DNA of 64,000 nucleotides from Comamonadaceae bacterium OS-1 (GTDB lineage: Bacteria; Pseudomonadota; Gammaproteobacteria; Burkholderiales; Burkholderiaceae_C). Below are positions 36,615 through 45,548 of this stretch, in pieces. The stretch lies in the NCBI GenBank assembly GCA_027923965.1, contig AP026969.1:1860001-1924000 (forward strand). Direction: 5' to 3'. The notes beneath the pieces were generated by a model, which saw only the letters and a list, made by a program, of their open reading frames with translations, ran no database searches and had not been told where the DNA came from. The position numbers and the translations under genes were made by a program. Numbering within the stretch: the stretch's first letter is position 1; each line of letters begins with the position of its first letter.

Positions 36615-37595
36615 CTACGGGAAGTTAACCCCATCACACGACTGTTTCATTTTGTTTCCTCTTTGCCCGCAAGGAGTGTGTCTGCCGTTACCAGATGTAG
36701 GCGTGCCGTCCAAGTCCATATGCACTGCTACGGTGTTCCAGTTTTGTACGCCGTGGCGGTCAATTACCATGCGCAGCAGCCAGCCAGTCTTGGCTGCGGG
36801 TAGCTCAAATCCGTCGAACACCAGGTTGCCCAGGCTCCAGATGACCGGCTTGCCCAGCACCAGGTCGGCCCCCTGGGTGACGTGCGGGTGGCTGCCCACC
36901 ACGGCATCGGCCCCGGCCTGCACCATGATCCTGGCCAGATCACGCTGGCGCTGGGTGGGCTCGGGTTCGCGCTCCCAGCCCCAGTGCATGAACGGAATCA
37001 CCACATCGGCCCCGGCCGCTCGCGCGGCGCGGATGTCGGCCACCACGTGGCTGTCTTCGCTCCAGGCCACACCGGGCCAGTTGGCACCGGCCTCGAAGGA
37101 ACGGGGCTTGAACTCGTCGTAGCCCAGGATGGCGATGCGGATGCCCTGTTTTTCAATCCAATACGGCTTGTGCGCCTCGGCCAGGTTGGCGCCGCCGCCA
37201 AAGGCCCCAATGCCCGCCGTGCGCAGGTGGTCCAGGGTTTCCATGAACGCATCGCGGCCAAAGTCACCGCTGTGGTTGTTGGCGACGGACATGGCCGTAA
37301 ATCGTCCCTTCAACACGTTGACGGCGTTGGGAGCCGAGCGGAAGGTGTAGATCTTGTTGTCCAGCGGCGTGCCGGTGGTGGGACGGGCGATGGAGGTTTC
37401 CAGGTTGCCAATGGCCACGTCGGCGCTTTGCAGGATGCTGGCAATGGGGAGTAGCGGGTCGCCGCCCGCCGCAATCAGGCGGCCCGGGCCGTCGTCGAGC
37501 ATCACGTCGCCGCCAAAGATGAGTGTCACGGTGGCTGGGGCAGCCTGGCCCATCAAGGGCAGACACAGTAGGGCCAGGAGAAGGTGTTTCATCAT
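36615..37595 (-). CDS. CapA/PgsA-type metallophosphoesterase-like protein
   Basis: About 326 residues with signal peptide KHLLLALLCLPLMGQA. CapA family blocks are TLIFGGDVMLDDGPGRL, VAIGNLETSIARP, VANNHSGDFGRDAF, VIPFMHWGWEREPEPTQRQRD and AVVGSHPHVTQG. These proteins are linked to poly-gamma-glutamate or capsule formation, though many copies have no capsule operon, as here. The start overlaps the upstream stop (ATGATG around 37592-37595). The last ~25 residues after TPTSGNG look unrelated to the family and may be a frayed end. Confidence 0.88.
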   Translation of the reverse strand: MMKHLLLALLCLPLMGQAAPATVTLIFGGDVMLDDGPGRLIAAGGDPLLPIASILQSADVAIGNLETSIARPTTGTPLDNKIYTFRSAPNAVNVLKGRFTAMSVANNHSGDFGRDAFMETLDHLRTAGIGAFGGGANLAEAHKPYWIEKQGIRIAILGYDEFKPRSFEAGANWPGVAWSEDSHVVADIRAARAAGADVVIPFMHWGWEREPEPTQRQRDLARIMVQAGADAVVGSHPHVTQGADLVLGKPVIWSLGNLVFDGFELPAAKTGWLLRMVIDRHGVQNWNTVAVHMDLDGTPTSGNGRHTPCGQRGNKMKQSCDGVNFP

Positions 37596-37972
37596 TGCGT
37601 CCACCCGCACCAGTAGTACAACTCGCCGTCGCGGATGGGCTCATACACACGCTGCAGGCCGGTAAAGCCGTAGCGGCCATTTTTAGCTGGCGGATAGAGG
37701 TAATCGGCCTGGTGCAGCAGCACTGCGCCCTGGGGCGGCTCGCGGTCGGCGTAGGTGTAGAGCTTGATGGCGGCCTGGTCGGCAGGCTGGCGCTCGAACA
37801 CCAGGCGGAACATGAAGTACGAGCCGATGGAGATGGGGGCCACGGTGTAGGGTGTGGCGGCGGGCTGGGCGGTGATGACCTGGGTTTCGCCGCCATAGCT
37901 GACGTGGCAGGCCACGGTGTCGGCCTGGGCGATGCCGCATGCCCATGCCGACAGGAGTAGCAGGTATTTCAT
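37592..37972 (-). CDS. Small secreted protein, function unknown
   Basis: 126 residues with a clear signal peptide (KYLLLLSAWACGIAQA) and a mature part of about 108 residues. This contains VSYGGETQVITAQPAATPYTV, SYFMFRLVFERQPADQAAIKLYTY, GFTGLQRVYEP and ends LYYWCGWTQ. Two cysteines could form a disulfide. It lies three bases after mutL and overlaps the CapA-like gene, so it is in the same operon. I do not recognise the family. Confidence 0.75.
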   Translation of the reverse strand: MKYLLLLSAWACGIAQADTVACHVSYGGETQVITAQPAATPYTVAPISIGSYFMFRLVFERQPADQAAIKLYTYADREPPQGAVLLHQADYLYPPAKNGRYGFTGLQRVYEPIRDGELYYWCGWTQ

Positions 37973-37975
37973 CGT

Positions 37976-39862
37976 TCAGCGTCCACGCATGAAAAGGGCA
38001 TCGAGTTCCTTGATGGTGATCTGCCGCCAGGTCGGTCGGCCATGGTTGCACTGGTCGGAGCGGTCGGTGGTTTCCATCTGGCGCAACAGTCCGTTCATTT
38101 CATCGACCGTCAAGCGGCGGTTGGCGCGCACCGCACCGTGGCAGGCCATGGTGCCCAGCAGTTCGTTCTGGGCGCGCTGCACCACGGTGCTGGCCTCGTG
38201 CTGTGCCAGTTCGGCAAGCACGCTGCGTGCCAATTCGGTAGCGTTGCCCTGCACCAGGCTGGTGGGTACGGCGCGCACGGCCAGGGTTTTGGGCGAGAAC
38301 GGGGTGATCTCCAGCCCCAGCGTGGCCAGCGTCTCGGTGTGGGCCTCTGCGGTGGCCACCTCTTGCGGTGTGGCGGCGAAGGTCACCGGGATCAGCAGCG
38401 GCTGGCTGGTGATGCGGGCATCCACTAACTGGGTTTTCAGGCGCTCGTAGACGATGCGCTCGTGGGCGGCGTGCATGTCTACGATCACCAGGCCCTGGGC
38501 GTTTTCGGCCAGGATGTAAATGCCTTGCAGCTGGGCGATGGCGCGGCCCAGTGGCCAGACCTCGGCGGCGGGCAGGGGCTGCGCGGGTGCCGGTTCTGGC
38601 GCGGACCGGAGTGGGCTGACGACAGCGGCGGGCGGCGGGGCCACGGGCCAGAGCGCTTCCATGTCGGACACGTGGCGCACCGCGGGCGCTACAAATTGCA
38701 TAGCTGCTTGTGCTGTTCCAGCCAGCACAGACTGCCGATTTTCTTTAAATTGGTCAGGGGCCACTGCAACCGGGCTGGCCGGGGCTGCCAGGGCTGCAGC
38801 CGCTGCACGCGGAGCCGCCAGGGCCGCATCCACCGCGCGGCGCACGGCCTGGTGCACTTCGCGGCTGTCGCGAAAGCGCACTTCGATCTTGGTGGGGTGC
38901 ACGTTTACGTCCACCCGGGTCGGGTCGATTTCCACGTACAGCGCGTAGATCGGTTGGCGTTGGCCGTGCAGCACGTCTTCATAGGCGCTGCGGGCGGCGT
39001 GGGTGATGACCTTGTCGCGCACGAAGCGGCCATTCACGTAGGCAAACTGCTGGTCGGGCCGGGCGCGGGCGGCATCGGGAATGCCCACCCGGCCCCACAC
39101 GCGCACCGCCTGGCCGCCGTCGTCCCGCATGCTGCTGAGGTAGTCCACCGCCACCGACTTGTCTTTGAAGTCGTCGCCCAGCACGTCGCGCAGGCGCTCG
39201 CTGATCGCGTCAATATTGCTAGGAGCCGGGCAGGCGCGCCATTGTTCGACCAGCTTGCCCTCGTGCCAGATGGCAAAGCCCACGTCGGGCCGGGCCAGGG
39301 CGTGGCGGCGCACGGCTTCCACGCAGTGGGCCAGCTCGGTGGCATCGGTCTTCAGGAACTTGCGCCGTGCCGGGGTGCTGAAGAACAGCTCTTTCACCTC
39401 TACCGTGGTGCCGGTGCTGCGCGCCACGGGTTTCAGCTCGCCGCTGCGGCCGTCCAATAAAAATGCATTGGATTGGCCGCTGGCGCGCGACAGGATGGCC
39501 ATGTCAGCTATGGAGTTGATAGCGGCCAGGGCTTCGCCCCGAAAACCCATGGTGCCCACCGATTCCAGGTCCTGCAGGTTGCTGATCTTGCTGGTGGCGT
39601 GGCGTTTCAGGGCGATGGGCAGCTCTTCCATGGGGATGCCGCCACCGTCGTCTTCCACCGCAATCAGGCGCACACCGCCTGCCAGCAGCCGCAAGGTGAT
39701 CTGCGTGGCCCCTGCGTCCAGCGCGTTGTCGACCAGCTCGCGCACGACGGAGGCGGGGCGCTCCACCACTTCGCCCGCGGCGATCTGGCTGATGAGTTCG
39801 TCGGGGAGCTCGCGGATGGCGCGACGTTCGGGGCGGGGAGGGGAGGAAAGAGGTGCGTTCAC
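37976..39862 (-). CDS. mutL: DNA mismatch repair protein MutL
   Basis: 628 residues, GTG start. The GHKL ATPase domain is intact (IAAGEVVERPASVVRELVDNALDAGA, DDGGGIP, GFRGEALAAINSIA). The C-terminal dimerisation domain carries DMHAAHERIVYE, the endonuclease motif DQHA(X)2E(X)4E with Gln replaced by Met. The inter-domain linker contains residues QFKENRQSVLAGTAQAAMQF, derived from a GCTA repeat. It heads an operon that reaches miaA and the ABC ATPase. Confidence 0.96.
   Translation of the reverse strand: MNAPLSSPPRPERRAIRELPDELISQIAAGEVVERPASVVRELVDNALDAGATQITLRLLAGGVRLIAVEDDGGGIPMEELPIALKRHATSKISNLQDLESVGTMGFRGEALAAINSIADMAILSRASGQSNAFLLDGRSGELKPVARSTGTTVEVKELFFSTPARRKFLKTDATELAHCVEAVRRHALARPDVGFAIWHEGKLVEQWRACPAPSNIDAISERLRDVLGDDFKDKSVAVDYLSSMRDDGGQAVRVWGRVGIPDAARARPDQQFAYVNGRFVRDKVITHAARSAYEDVLHGQRQPIYALYVEIDPTRVDVNVHPTKIEVRFRDSREVHQAVRRAVDAALAAPRAAAAALAAPASPVAVAPDQFKENRQSVLAGTAQAAMQFVAPAVRHVSDMEALWPVAPPPAAVVSPLRSAPEPAPAQPLPAAEVWPLGRAIAQLQGIYILAENAQGLVIVDMHAAHERIVYERLKTQLVDARITSQPLLIPVTFAATPQEVATAEAHTETLATLGLEITPFSPKTLAVRAVPTSLVQGNATELARSVLAELAQHEASTVVQRAQNELLGTMACHGAVRANRRLTVDEMNGLLRQMETTDRSDQCNHGRPTWRQITIKELDALFMRGR
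38698..38736 (+). repeat. GCTA dispersed repeat, copy 9 (inside mutL linker)
   Basis: GCTACAAATTGCATAGCTGC, TTGTGCTGTTCCAGCC, AGCACAGACTGCC. It lies antisense to mutL, in the low-conservation linker. Confidence 0.7.
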
Positions 39863-39915
39863 TGCACGATTTTAGGGGGCTGGGCGTGTCGCTGCGCCAC
39901 AGCCCCTGGATGGAC

Positions 39916-41235
39916 TTACGCTGGCAGGTGGTGGCCGTGGGGGCGGTCGGGGTTGTCCAGCGTCAGCTCGGGCTCCACATACCCGGCATCCAGCTCGCGG
40001 TGCAGCACCTCGCGGTCGCAGGCCTTCTCCCACATCGACACCACCACGCAGGCCACGGCGTTGCTCATGGTGCTGGTCAGGGCGCGGGCTTCGGACATGA
40101 AGCGGTCGATGCCCACAATCAGCGCCACCCCGGCCACCGGCAGGTCGGGCATGACCGTCAACGTGGCCACCAGGGCGACAAAGCCGCTGCCGGTCACGCC
40201 CGCCGCGCCCTTGGAGGTCAGCAGCATCAGCCCCAGCATGGCACCGATCTGGCCCCAACTGAGCGTGATGTCGCAGGCCTGGGCGATGAACAGCGAGGCC
40301 AGGGTCAGGTAAATGGCCGTGCCGTCGAGGTTGAAGGAGTAGCCGGTGGGCAGCACCAGGCCGACCACACCCTTTTTGCAGCCCAGGCGCTCCAGCTTCA
40401 TCAGCAGACGCGGCAGCACTGGTTCGCTGGACGAGGTGCCCAGCACCACCAGCAATTCTTCCCGGATGTAGCGCAGCAGTTTCCACAGCTGGAAGCCGTG
40501 CATGCGCGCCAGCAGGCCCAGCACCACCACCACAAAAAATATGCAGGCGGTATAGAAAGTACCGATCAAAAAGCCCAGCGAACCGATGGATTTGATGCCG
40601 TAGCGCCCCACGGTAAAGGCCATGGCCCCGAACGCGCCCACCGGGGCCAGGCGCATCAGCAGGCCAAACACCGAAAACAGCATCTCCGAGAAGCCATCAA
40701 TCGCCTCCAGCACCGTCTGCCCGGCGCGGCCAATGCGGCTCAGGCCAAAGCCGCACAGCACGGCCAGCAGCAGCACGGGCAGCACCTCGCCCTCGGCAAA
40801 CGCGCCAAAGAAGGACTGCGGAATGATGTGCATCATGAATTCCACAAAGCCCCGGGGCGGCTCCTTGCCGCCAAACTTGGCGGCCACGCCGGGGTCGAGC
40901 AGCTTGGGGTCGATGTGCATGCCCGCGCCGGGCTGCAGCAGTAGCACCGCCGCCAGCCCGGTGAGCAGCGCCAGGATGGTCAGTACGTAGAACAGGCCCA
41001 TGGACTTGAGCAGGGTCTTGCCGATTTCCTTGGAGTCGTTGAGCGAGGTGATGCCGCTGACGATAGTGCAAAACACCACCGGCGCAATCATCATCTTGAC
41101 CAGCTTGACGAAGCCGTCGCCCAGCGGCTTGAGCGAGGCACCGAATTCAGGCCAGTAGTGGCCCACGGTGATGCCCAGGGCCAGGCCGATCAGCACCTGG
41201 ACGTAGAGCAGCTTGATGAGTTTTTTGACTTGCAT
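39916..41235 (-). CDS. dctA: C4-dicarboxylate:cation symporter DctA
   Basis: 439 residues, ATG 41235 with AGGAG upstream. Family features: LYVQVLIGLALGITVGHYWPE at the start, MIAPVVFCTIVSGI, the serine-rich re-entrant loop VLGTSSSEPVLPRLL, PTGYSFNLDGTAIYLTLASLF and LTSKGAAGVTGSGF. Takes up succinate, fumarate, malate and related acids. It lies 22 bases after a lyase gene and probably ends the transcript that starts at the itaconate-type hydratase gene. Confidence 0.95.
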   Translation of the reverse strand: MQVKKLIKLLYVQVLIGLALGITVGHYWPEFGASLKPLGDGFVKLVKMMIAPVVFCTIVSGITSLNDSKEIGKTLLKSMGLFYVLTILALLTGLAAVLLLQPGAGMHIDPKLLDPGVAAKFGGKEPPRGFVEFMMHIIPQSFFGAFAEGEVLPVLLLAVLCGFGLSRIGRAGQTVLEAIDGFSEMLFSVFGLLMRLAPVGAFGAMAFTVGRYGIKSIGSLGFLIGTFYTACIFFVVVVLGLLARMHGFQLWKLLRYIREELLVVLGTSSSEPVLPRLLMKLERLGCKKGVVGLVLPTGYSFNLDGTAIYLTLASLFIAQACDITLSWGQIGAMLGLMLLTSKGAAGVTGSGFVALVATLTVMPDLPVAGVALIVGIDRFMSEARALTSTMSNAVACVVVSMWEKACDREVLHRELDAGYVEPELTLDNPDRPHGHHLPA

Positions 41236-41257
41236 GTTTGTCTCCTGATGTGGGGTT

Positions 41258-42604
41258 TTAGGGGTGCAGGTTGGCTAGCACCTGGTCCACCATCACGCCC
41301 GCCTGGCCCAGGTAATTGGCGGGGTCGCAAAAGGCATCGAGCTGCGCGCGGCTTACATGGGCGTTGATTTCGGGGTGGGCGGCCAGGATCTCGACCAGCG
41401 GGCGCTGCTGTTTCAGGGCTTCGCGGCAGAGTTCGTAGACCAGGTCGTGGGCGTATTCGCGGCCAATGAAAGGGCCCAGGCCCATCATCACGGCCTCGGA
41501 CATCACCAGGCCGTGGGTCATATCGATGTTGCGGCGCATCTGCACCGTGTCTACCTCCAGCCCGGCCAGCACAAATCGGGTTTGCTTGAGCGCCCCCGAC
41601 ATCAGGCAGAAGATTTCGGGCAGCGACACCCATTCGATCTCCCAGGGGCCGGTGGAGCGCTCGTGGTCGGCCACCATCGCGTCCATCAGCGCGGCGGCAT
41701 GCTGGCGTGCCACCGAGATGTTGGCGTGGATGTACAGGCAGGAGATGGGGTTGCGCTTTTGCGGCATGGTGCTGGACGAGCCGCGGCCCGGGGCGTAGGG
41801 CTCGAACACCTCGGCCACCTCGGTTTGCATCATCAGCTTCACGTCCATGGCGATCTTGCCTAGCGAGCCGCCCACCAGGGCCAGAAAGGCACCCACTTCG
41901 GCTATGGTGTCGCGCACCGTGTGCCAGGCGATGGGCGGGCAGGCCAGGCCCAGCTCGGCCATCAGCCCGGCCTGGGTCTCCATCGCGCCTTTTTCCAGCG
42001 AGGCCAGCGTGCCCGCCGCGCCGCCGAATTCGCCCATGAACACGCGCGGCTTGAGCTGTTCCAGCCGCTCGCGGTGGCGCTCGATACCGGCCAGGATGCT
42101 GGCGGTCTTGAAGCCGAAGGTGATGGGAATCGCCTGCTGCAGGTTGCTGCGACCAATGATGGGCGTGTCGCGGTAGGTACGGCTCAGGTGGGCCAGCGAA
42201 TCCGAGATGGCCTTCAGGTCCGCCTCCACCAGCGCCAGGCCTTCGCGCATTTGCAGCACGGTGGCCGTGTCGGTGATGTCCTGGGTGGTGGCCCCCCAGT
42301 GGCAGTACTCGCCCAGCTTGTCGCGGCAGTTGGCGTTGATCTGGTTGACCACGGCGATGATGGGGTAGCCGATCTGCTCGGTCTTGGCCTTGAGCTGCGC
42401 CCAGTCGATCATGTCGAGACGGCAGTTTCGGACGATCTCGTCGGCTGCCTCCTGCGGAATGATGCCCAGCTGGCCCTGCACCTTGGCCAGGGCGCGTTCG
42501 ATGTCCAGGTACTTGGCGGTGCGGTTCTCGTCGGACCAGACGGCGCGCATTTTTGCGTCGCTGAAAATGTCGCCAAAAATGCGTGAGTCGATGATGGATG
42601 CCAT
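41258..42604 (-). CDS. Aspartase/fumarase-superfamily lyase (PurB/CMLE-like)
   Basis: 448 residues with AAGGAGACAACCCC before ATG 42604. The superfamily signature GSSTMPQKRNPISC is near residue 275-288, with HWGATTQDITDTATVLQ and GRSNLQQAIPITFG upstream. It resembles adenylosuccinate lyase and 3-carboxy-cis,cis-muconate cycloisomerase, but the surrounding genes handle C5 acids rather than purines or aromatics. The substrate is therefore open: it may add to or eliminate from an unsaturated dicarboxylate. It sits between the citramalyl-CoA lyase-like gene and dctA. Confidence 0.85.
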   Translation of the reverse strand: MASIIDSRIFGDIFSDAKMRAVWSDENRTAKYLDIERALAKVQGQLGIIPQEAADEIVRNCRLDMIDWAQLKAKTEQIGYPIIAVVNQINANCRDKLGEYCHWGATTQDITDTATVLQMREGLALVEADLKAISDSLAHLSRTYRDTPIIGRSNLQQAIPITFGFKTASILAGIERHRERLEQLKPRVFMGEFGGAAGTLASLEKGAMETQAGLMAELGLACPPIAWHTVRDTIAEVGAFLALVGGSLGKIAMDVKLMMQTEVAEVFEPYAPGRGSSSTMPQKRNPISCLYIHANISVARQHAAALMDAMVADHERSTGPWEIEWVSLPEIFCLMSGALKQTRFVLAGLEVDTVQMRRNIDMTHGLVMSEAVMMGLGPFIGREYAHDLVYELCREALKQQRPLVEILAAHPEINAHVSRAQLDAFCDPANYLGQAGVMVDQVLANLHP

Positions 42605-42620
42605 GGGGTTGTCTCCTTGA

Positions 42621-43421
42621 TTAATAAGTGGGGGAAGTGGATGCCAGCAGGCGCTGGGCTTTGAGCAATACGGGTCGGTCGATCATTTTTCCGTCCAGTT
42701 GCAGCGCTCCCGTGGGGTTGGCGCTGTAGGCGGCTTGCACACGGGCGGCCCAGGCCAGGTCGGCGGCGCTGGGGGCCAGGGCGGCGCGCACGGCGGGGAT
42801 CTGGCTGGGGTGGATGCACAGCTTGGCTTTGAGCCCCAGACGCTGGGCGTAGACCATGTCGGCGGCCACTACAGCGGCATCCAGCGCCACTGTGACCCCA
42901 GCCACCGGGGCGGGCAAATTGGCGGCGCGGCTGGCCAGGGCGAGGTGCACCGCCGCCATGTCCAGTGCCGGGCTGTCGTTGGGCAGGTCTAGATCCAGCG
43001 CGTAGTCGATGCTGCCGAAAGCCAGCCGGGCCACGCCGGGTGCGGCGGCAATCGCCTGCGCCCCCAACAAACCACGTGCGCTTTCAATCAGCGCCAGCAC
43101 CGTGCCGTGGTGGACGGCTTTCAAGTCCGCGATCTGCGCAGGCGACTCGGCCTTGGCCAGCATCACGCAGGGCAGGGCGCAGGCTTGCAGCAGGGCGATG
43201 TCGTCGGCGTAAAACGGGCTGTGGGCATCGTTGATGCGCAGCAGCACCCGTGCTGTGTCTGCCGTGGCATGCCATTCGGCAAAGGCACGGCGGGCCTGGG
43301 GCTTGTCGGCTGGCAGCACCGCATCTTCCAGGTCCACGATGATGCGGTCGGCCCCGCTGGCCAGGGCCTTGGCAAAGCGCTCGGGGCGGTTGCCGGGCAC
43401 GAACAAATAGGTCTGTTCCAT
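42621..43421 (-). CDS. HpcH/CitE-type CoA ester lyase (citramalyl-CoA lyase, Ccl-like)
   Basis: 266 residues from ATG 43421. TYLFVPGNRPERFAKALASGADRIIVDLEDAV, LLRINDAHSPFY, LALIESARGLL and LCIHPSQIPAV define the CitE/citramalyl-CoA lyase family. With the CoA-transferase and hydratase upstream it would complete the itaconate route (Ict-Ich-Ccl), cleaving (S)-citramalyl-CoA to acetyl-CoA and pyruvate. Two bases separate it from the CoA-transferase gene. Confidence 0.85.
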   Translation of the reverse strand: MEQTYLFVPGNRPERFAKALASGADRIIVDLEDAVLPADKPQARRAFAEWHATADTARVLLRINDAHSPFYADDIALLQACALPCVMLAKAESPAQIADLKAVHHGTVLALIESARGLLGAQAIAAAPGVARLAFGSIDYALDLDLPNDSPALDMAAVHLALASRAANLPAPVAGVTVALDAAVVAADMVYAQRLGLKAKLCIHPSQIPAVRAALAPSAADLAWAARVQAAYSANPTGALQLDGKMIDRPVLLKAQRLLASTSPTY

Positions 43422-43423
43422 GG

Positions 43424-44605
43424 CTACACCGTGCCTGCGCTGTGCAACGCGGCGACCTGTTCGGCGCTGTAGCCCTGCGTGGCCAAGATCGCCGCCGTGT
43501 GCTGGCCCAGCGCGGGCACGGCATCCATGCGCGGCGCGGCGGTGTGCCAGGAGCCGGGCGGCAGCAGGGCGGGCACGCGGCCCTGGGGCGTGTCCACCTC
43601 GGTCCAGCGTTGGCGGGCTTTTAGCTGTGGATGCGCCCAGACCTCGGCCATGCTGTTGACCTGGGCGTTGGCGATGCTGGCCTGTTCCAGTCGCTCCACC
43701 ACCTGGGCGGCGGTCAGGGTGGAAAAGGCCTGCACGATGAGTGCAGAGAGCTCGGCGCGGGCCGCGCTGCGCTTGGAGTTGCTGGTGAAGCGCGGGTCCA
43801 ACGCCAGGCCGGGCTGCAGCAGCACCTGCTCGCAAAAGCCCTTCCATTCGCGCTCGTTTTGCAGGCCCAGCATCACGGTTTTGCCGTCGCCCGCCGGGAA
43901 CGGGCCATAGGGGTAGATGGTGGCGTGGCTGGCCCCCGAGCGGGGTGGTGGCGCGGCCCCATCGAACGCGTAGTACAGCGGGTAGCCCATCCATTCGGTC
44001 AGCGACTCCAGCATGGACACGTCGATGTGCTGGCCCTGGCCGGTTTGCTGGCGTTGCATCAGCGCGGCCAGGATGTTGGTGTAGGCGTACATGCCCGCCG
44101 AGATGTCGGCAATCGACGGCCCGGCCTTGGAGGGCGTGTCGGGCGTGCCGGTGACTGACACAAAGCCGGCTTCGCTCTGGATTAGCAGGTCGTAGGCTTT
44201 TTTGTCGCGGTAGGGGCCGTCTGCACCGTAGCCGGAGATGTCGCAGACGATGATGTTGGGCCGCACTTTGCACAGGGCCTCATACGACAGGCCCAGCCGT
44301 GCTGCCGCGCCGGGGGCCAGGTTCTGCACCACCACGTCGGCCTCTTCGGTGATCAGGCGCAGCAGGATTTTTTGCGCTTCGGGGTCTTTCACATCGAGTG
44401 TGAGGCTCTCTTTGGAGCGGTTGGTCCAGACGAAGTGCGAGGCCAGGCCGCGCACCCGCTCGTCGTAGCCACGGGCGAAGTCGCCCACGCCGGGGCGTTC
44501 GATCTTGATGACACGGGCACCCAGGTCGGCCAGTTGCCGGGTGGCAAAGGGCGCGGCGATGGCGTGCTCCAGGGTGACGACGGTGGTGCCTTTGAGGGGT
44601 TGCAT
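43424..44605 (-). CDS. CaiB/BaiF family CoA-transferase (itaconate CoA-transferase, Ict-like)
   Basis: 393 residues from ATG 44605. VVTLEHAIAAPFATRQLADLGARVIKIERPGVGDFARGYD, HFVWTNRSKESLTLD, CDISGYGADGPYRDKKAYDLLIQSEAG and GHIDVSMLES-type QHIDVSMLESLTEW place it in the class III family. Residue Asp169 region (YDLL) fits the catalytic aspartate. Succinyl-CoA is the likely donor. Substrate assignment to itaconate or mesaconate rests on the neighbours. Confidence 0.85.
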   Translation of the reverse strand: MQPLKGTTVVTLEHAIAAPFATRQLADLGARVIKIERPGVGDFARGYDERVRGLASHFVWTNRSKESLTLDVKDPEAQKILLRLITEEADVVVQNLAPGAAARLGLSYEALCKVRPNIIVCDISGYGADGPYRDKKAYDLLIQSEAGFVSVTGTPDTPSKAGPSIADISAGMYAYTNILAALMQRQQTGQGQHIDVSMLESLTEWMGYPLYYAFDGAAPPPRSGASHATIYPYGPFPAGDGKTVMLGLQNEREWKGFCEQVLLQPGLALDPRFTSNSKRSAARAELSALIVQAFSTLTAAQVVERLEQASIANAQVNSMAEVWAHPQLKARQRWTEVDTPQGRVPALLPPGSWHTAAPRMDAVPALGQHTAAILATQGYSAEQVAALHSAGTV

Positions 44606-44612
44606 GCTCTGT

Positions 44613-45467
44613 TTACTCCAGGATGGCGGTGGCATCCATGGTCAGGTAACCCTGGTGGTCACGCCCCCACAGATGGATGGTTTTGCCGTCGGCCGACGGC
44701 TCGCCGTGGACCGAGAACGGGTGGATGTCGAAGGTGGGCCGCACGGCTTTGAAGGCAAACTGCAGCACCCGCGCTTCGGGCATCTGGCGGCGCAGCAGGT
44801 CCATCAGCAGGGTGGCGATCAGCGGGCCGTGCACGATCAGGCCGGGGTAGCCCTCCACCGTGGTGACGTACTGGCGGTCGTAGTGGATGCGGTGGCCGTT
44901 GAAGGTCAGGGCCGAGTAGCGGAACAGCAGCACGTCGTCCGGCACGATGGCGCGGCTCCAGGCGGCTTGGGTGGGAGCCAGTGCGGGCGGCGGGGCCACG
45001 TCGTCGGGCGAGGCGGCGGCGCGGTAGACGATGTTGTGGTGCTCGGTCAGGGCCACCTCCGAGCTGCCGTTGCGGCGTAGCTCATGGCGCACCTTGACGA
45101 AGACCAGGCTGCCGGTGCGCCCGGTTTTCTCTTGCACATCGGCAATGGTGGAGGTGCGCTCCAGCGTGTCGCCCACCAACAGCGGCTGGTGGAACACAAA
45201 GTCGCTGCCCGCCCACATGCGCCGGGGCAGCGGCACCGGGGGCATGAAGCCGCCGCGCTTGGCGTGGCCGTCGGCACCGATGTCCGATTGGCGGTGCAGT
45301 GGCAGAAAGTACAGCCAGTGCCACAGGCTGGGCAGGGGGGTACCGGGCGCGGGCCGGTCGGCGGGCCAGTCCAATGTGGCCGACAGGGCCGCAAAAGGTG
45401 TAGGGGTGGCGGTGTCGGTCACCGTCTCGCTGCGGCCTATCCAGTCGGCTAAGTTGTGTGTCTCCAT
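44613..45467 (-). CDS. MaoC-like/FAS1-type dehydratase (itaconyl- or mesaconyl-CoA hydratase, Ich-like)
   Basis: 284 residues. The two-hot-dog layout of mesaconyl-C4-CoA hydratases is visible: LWHWLYFLPLHRQSDIGADGH, PPVPLPRRMWAGSDFVFHQPL, GDTLERTSTIADVQEKTGRTGSLVFV, then LTFNGHRIHYDRQYVTTVEGYPGLIVHGPLIATLL with the catalytic Asp/His pair. It is the first gene of the run leading to the CoA-transferase, CoA lyase, PurB-like lyase and dctA. It is divergent from the LysR gene, which probably controls it. Confidence 0.85.
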   Translation of the reverse strand: METHNLADWIGRSETVTDTATPTPFAALSATLDWPADRPAPGTPLPSLWHWLYFLPLHRQSDIGADGHAKRGGFMPPVPLPRRMWAGSDFVFHQPLLVGDTLERTSTIADVQEKTGRTGSLVFVKVRHELRRNGSSEVALTEHHNIVYRAAASPDDVAPPPALAPTQAAWSRAIVPDDVLLFRYSALTFNGHRIHYDRQYVTTVEGYPGLIVHGPLIATLLMDLLRRQMPEARVLQFAFKAVRPTFDIHPFSVHGEPSADGKTIHLWGRDHQGYLTMDATAILE

Positions 45468-45548
45468 TGCGCATCCTTTTGAGTGAATGCCGCAATGATC
45501 CGCAGCTGGGGGCTATCCGCCAAGTGCAACTTTTAATACCATTGCTGC

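Noticed and set aside
39911..39925. GGACTTACGC near the dctA stop, like the 64-bp element ends
   Set aside because: Only ten bases match and they encode the normal end of DctA; no second arm is present.
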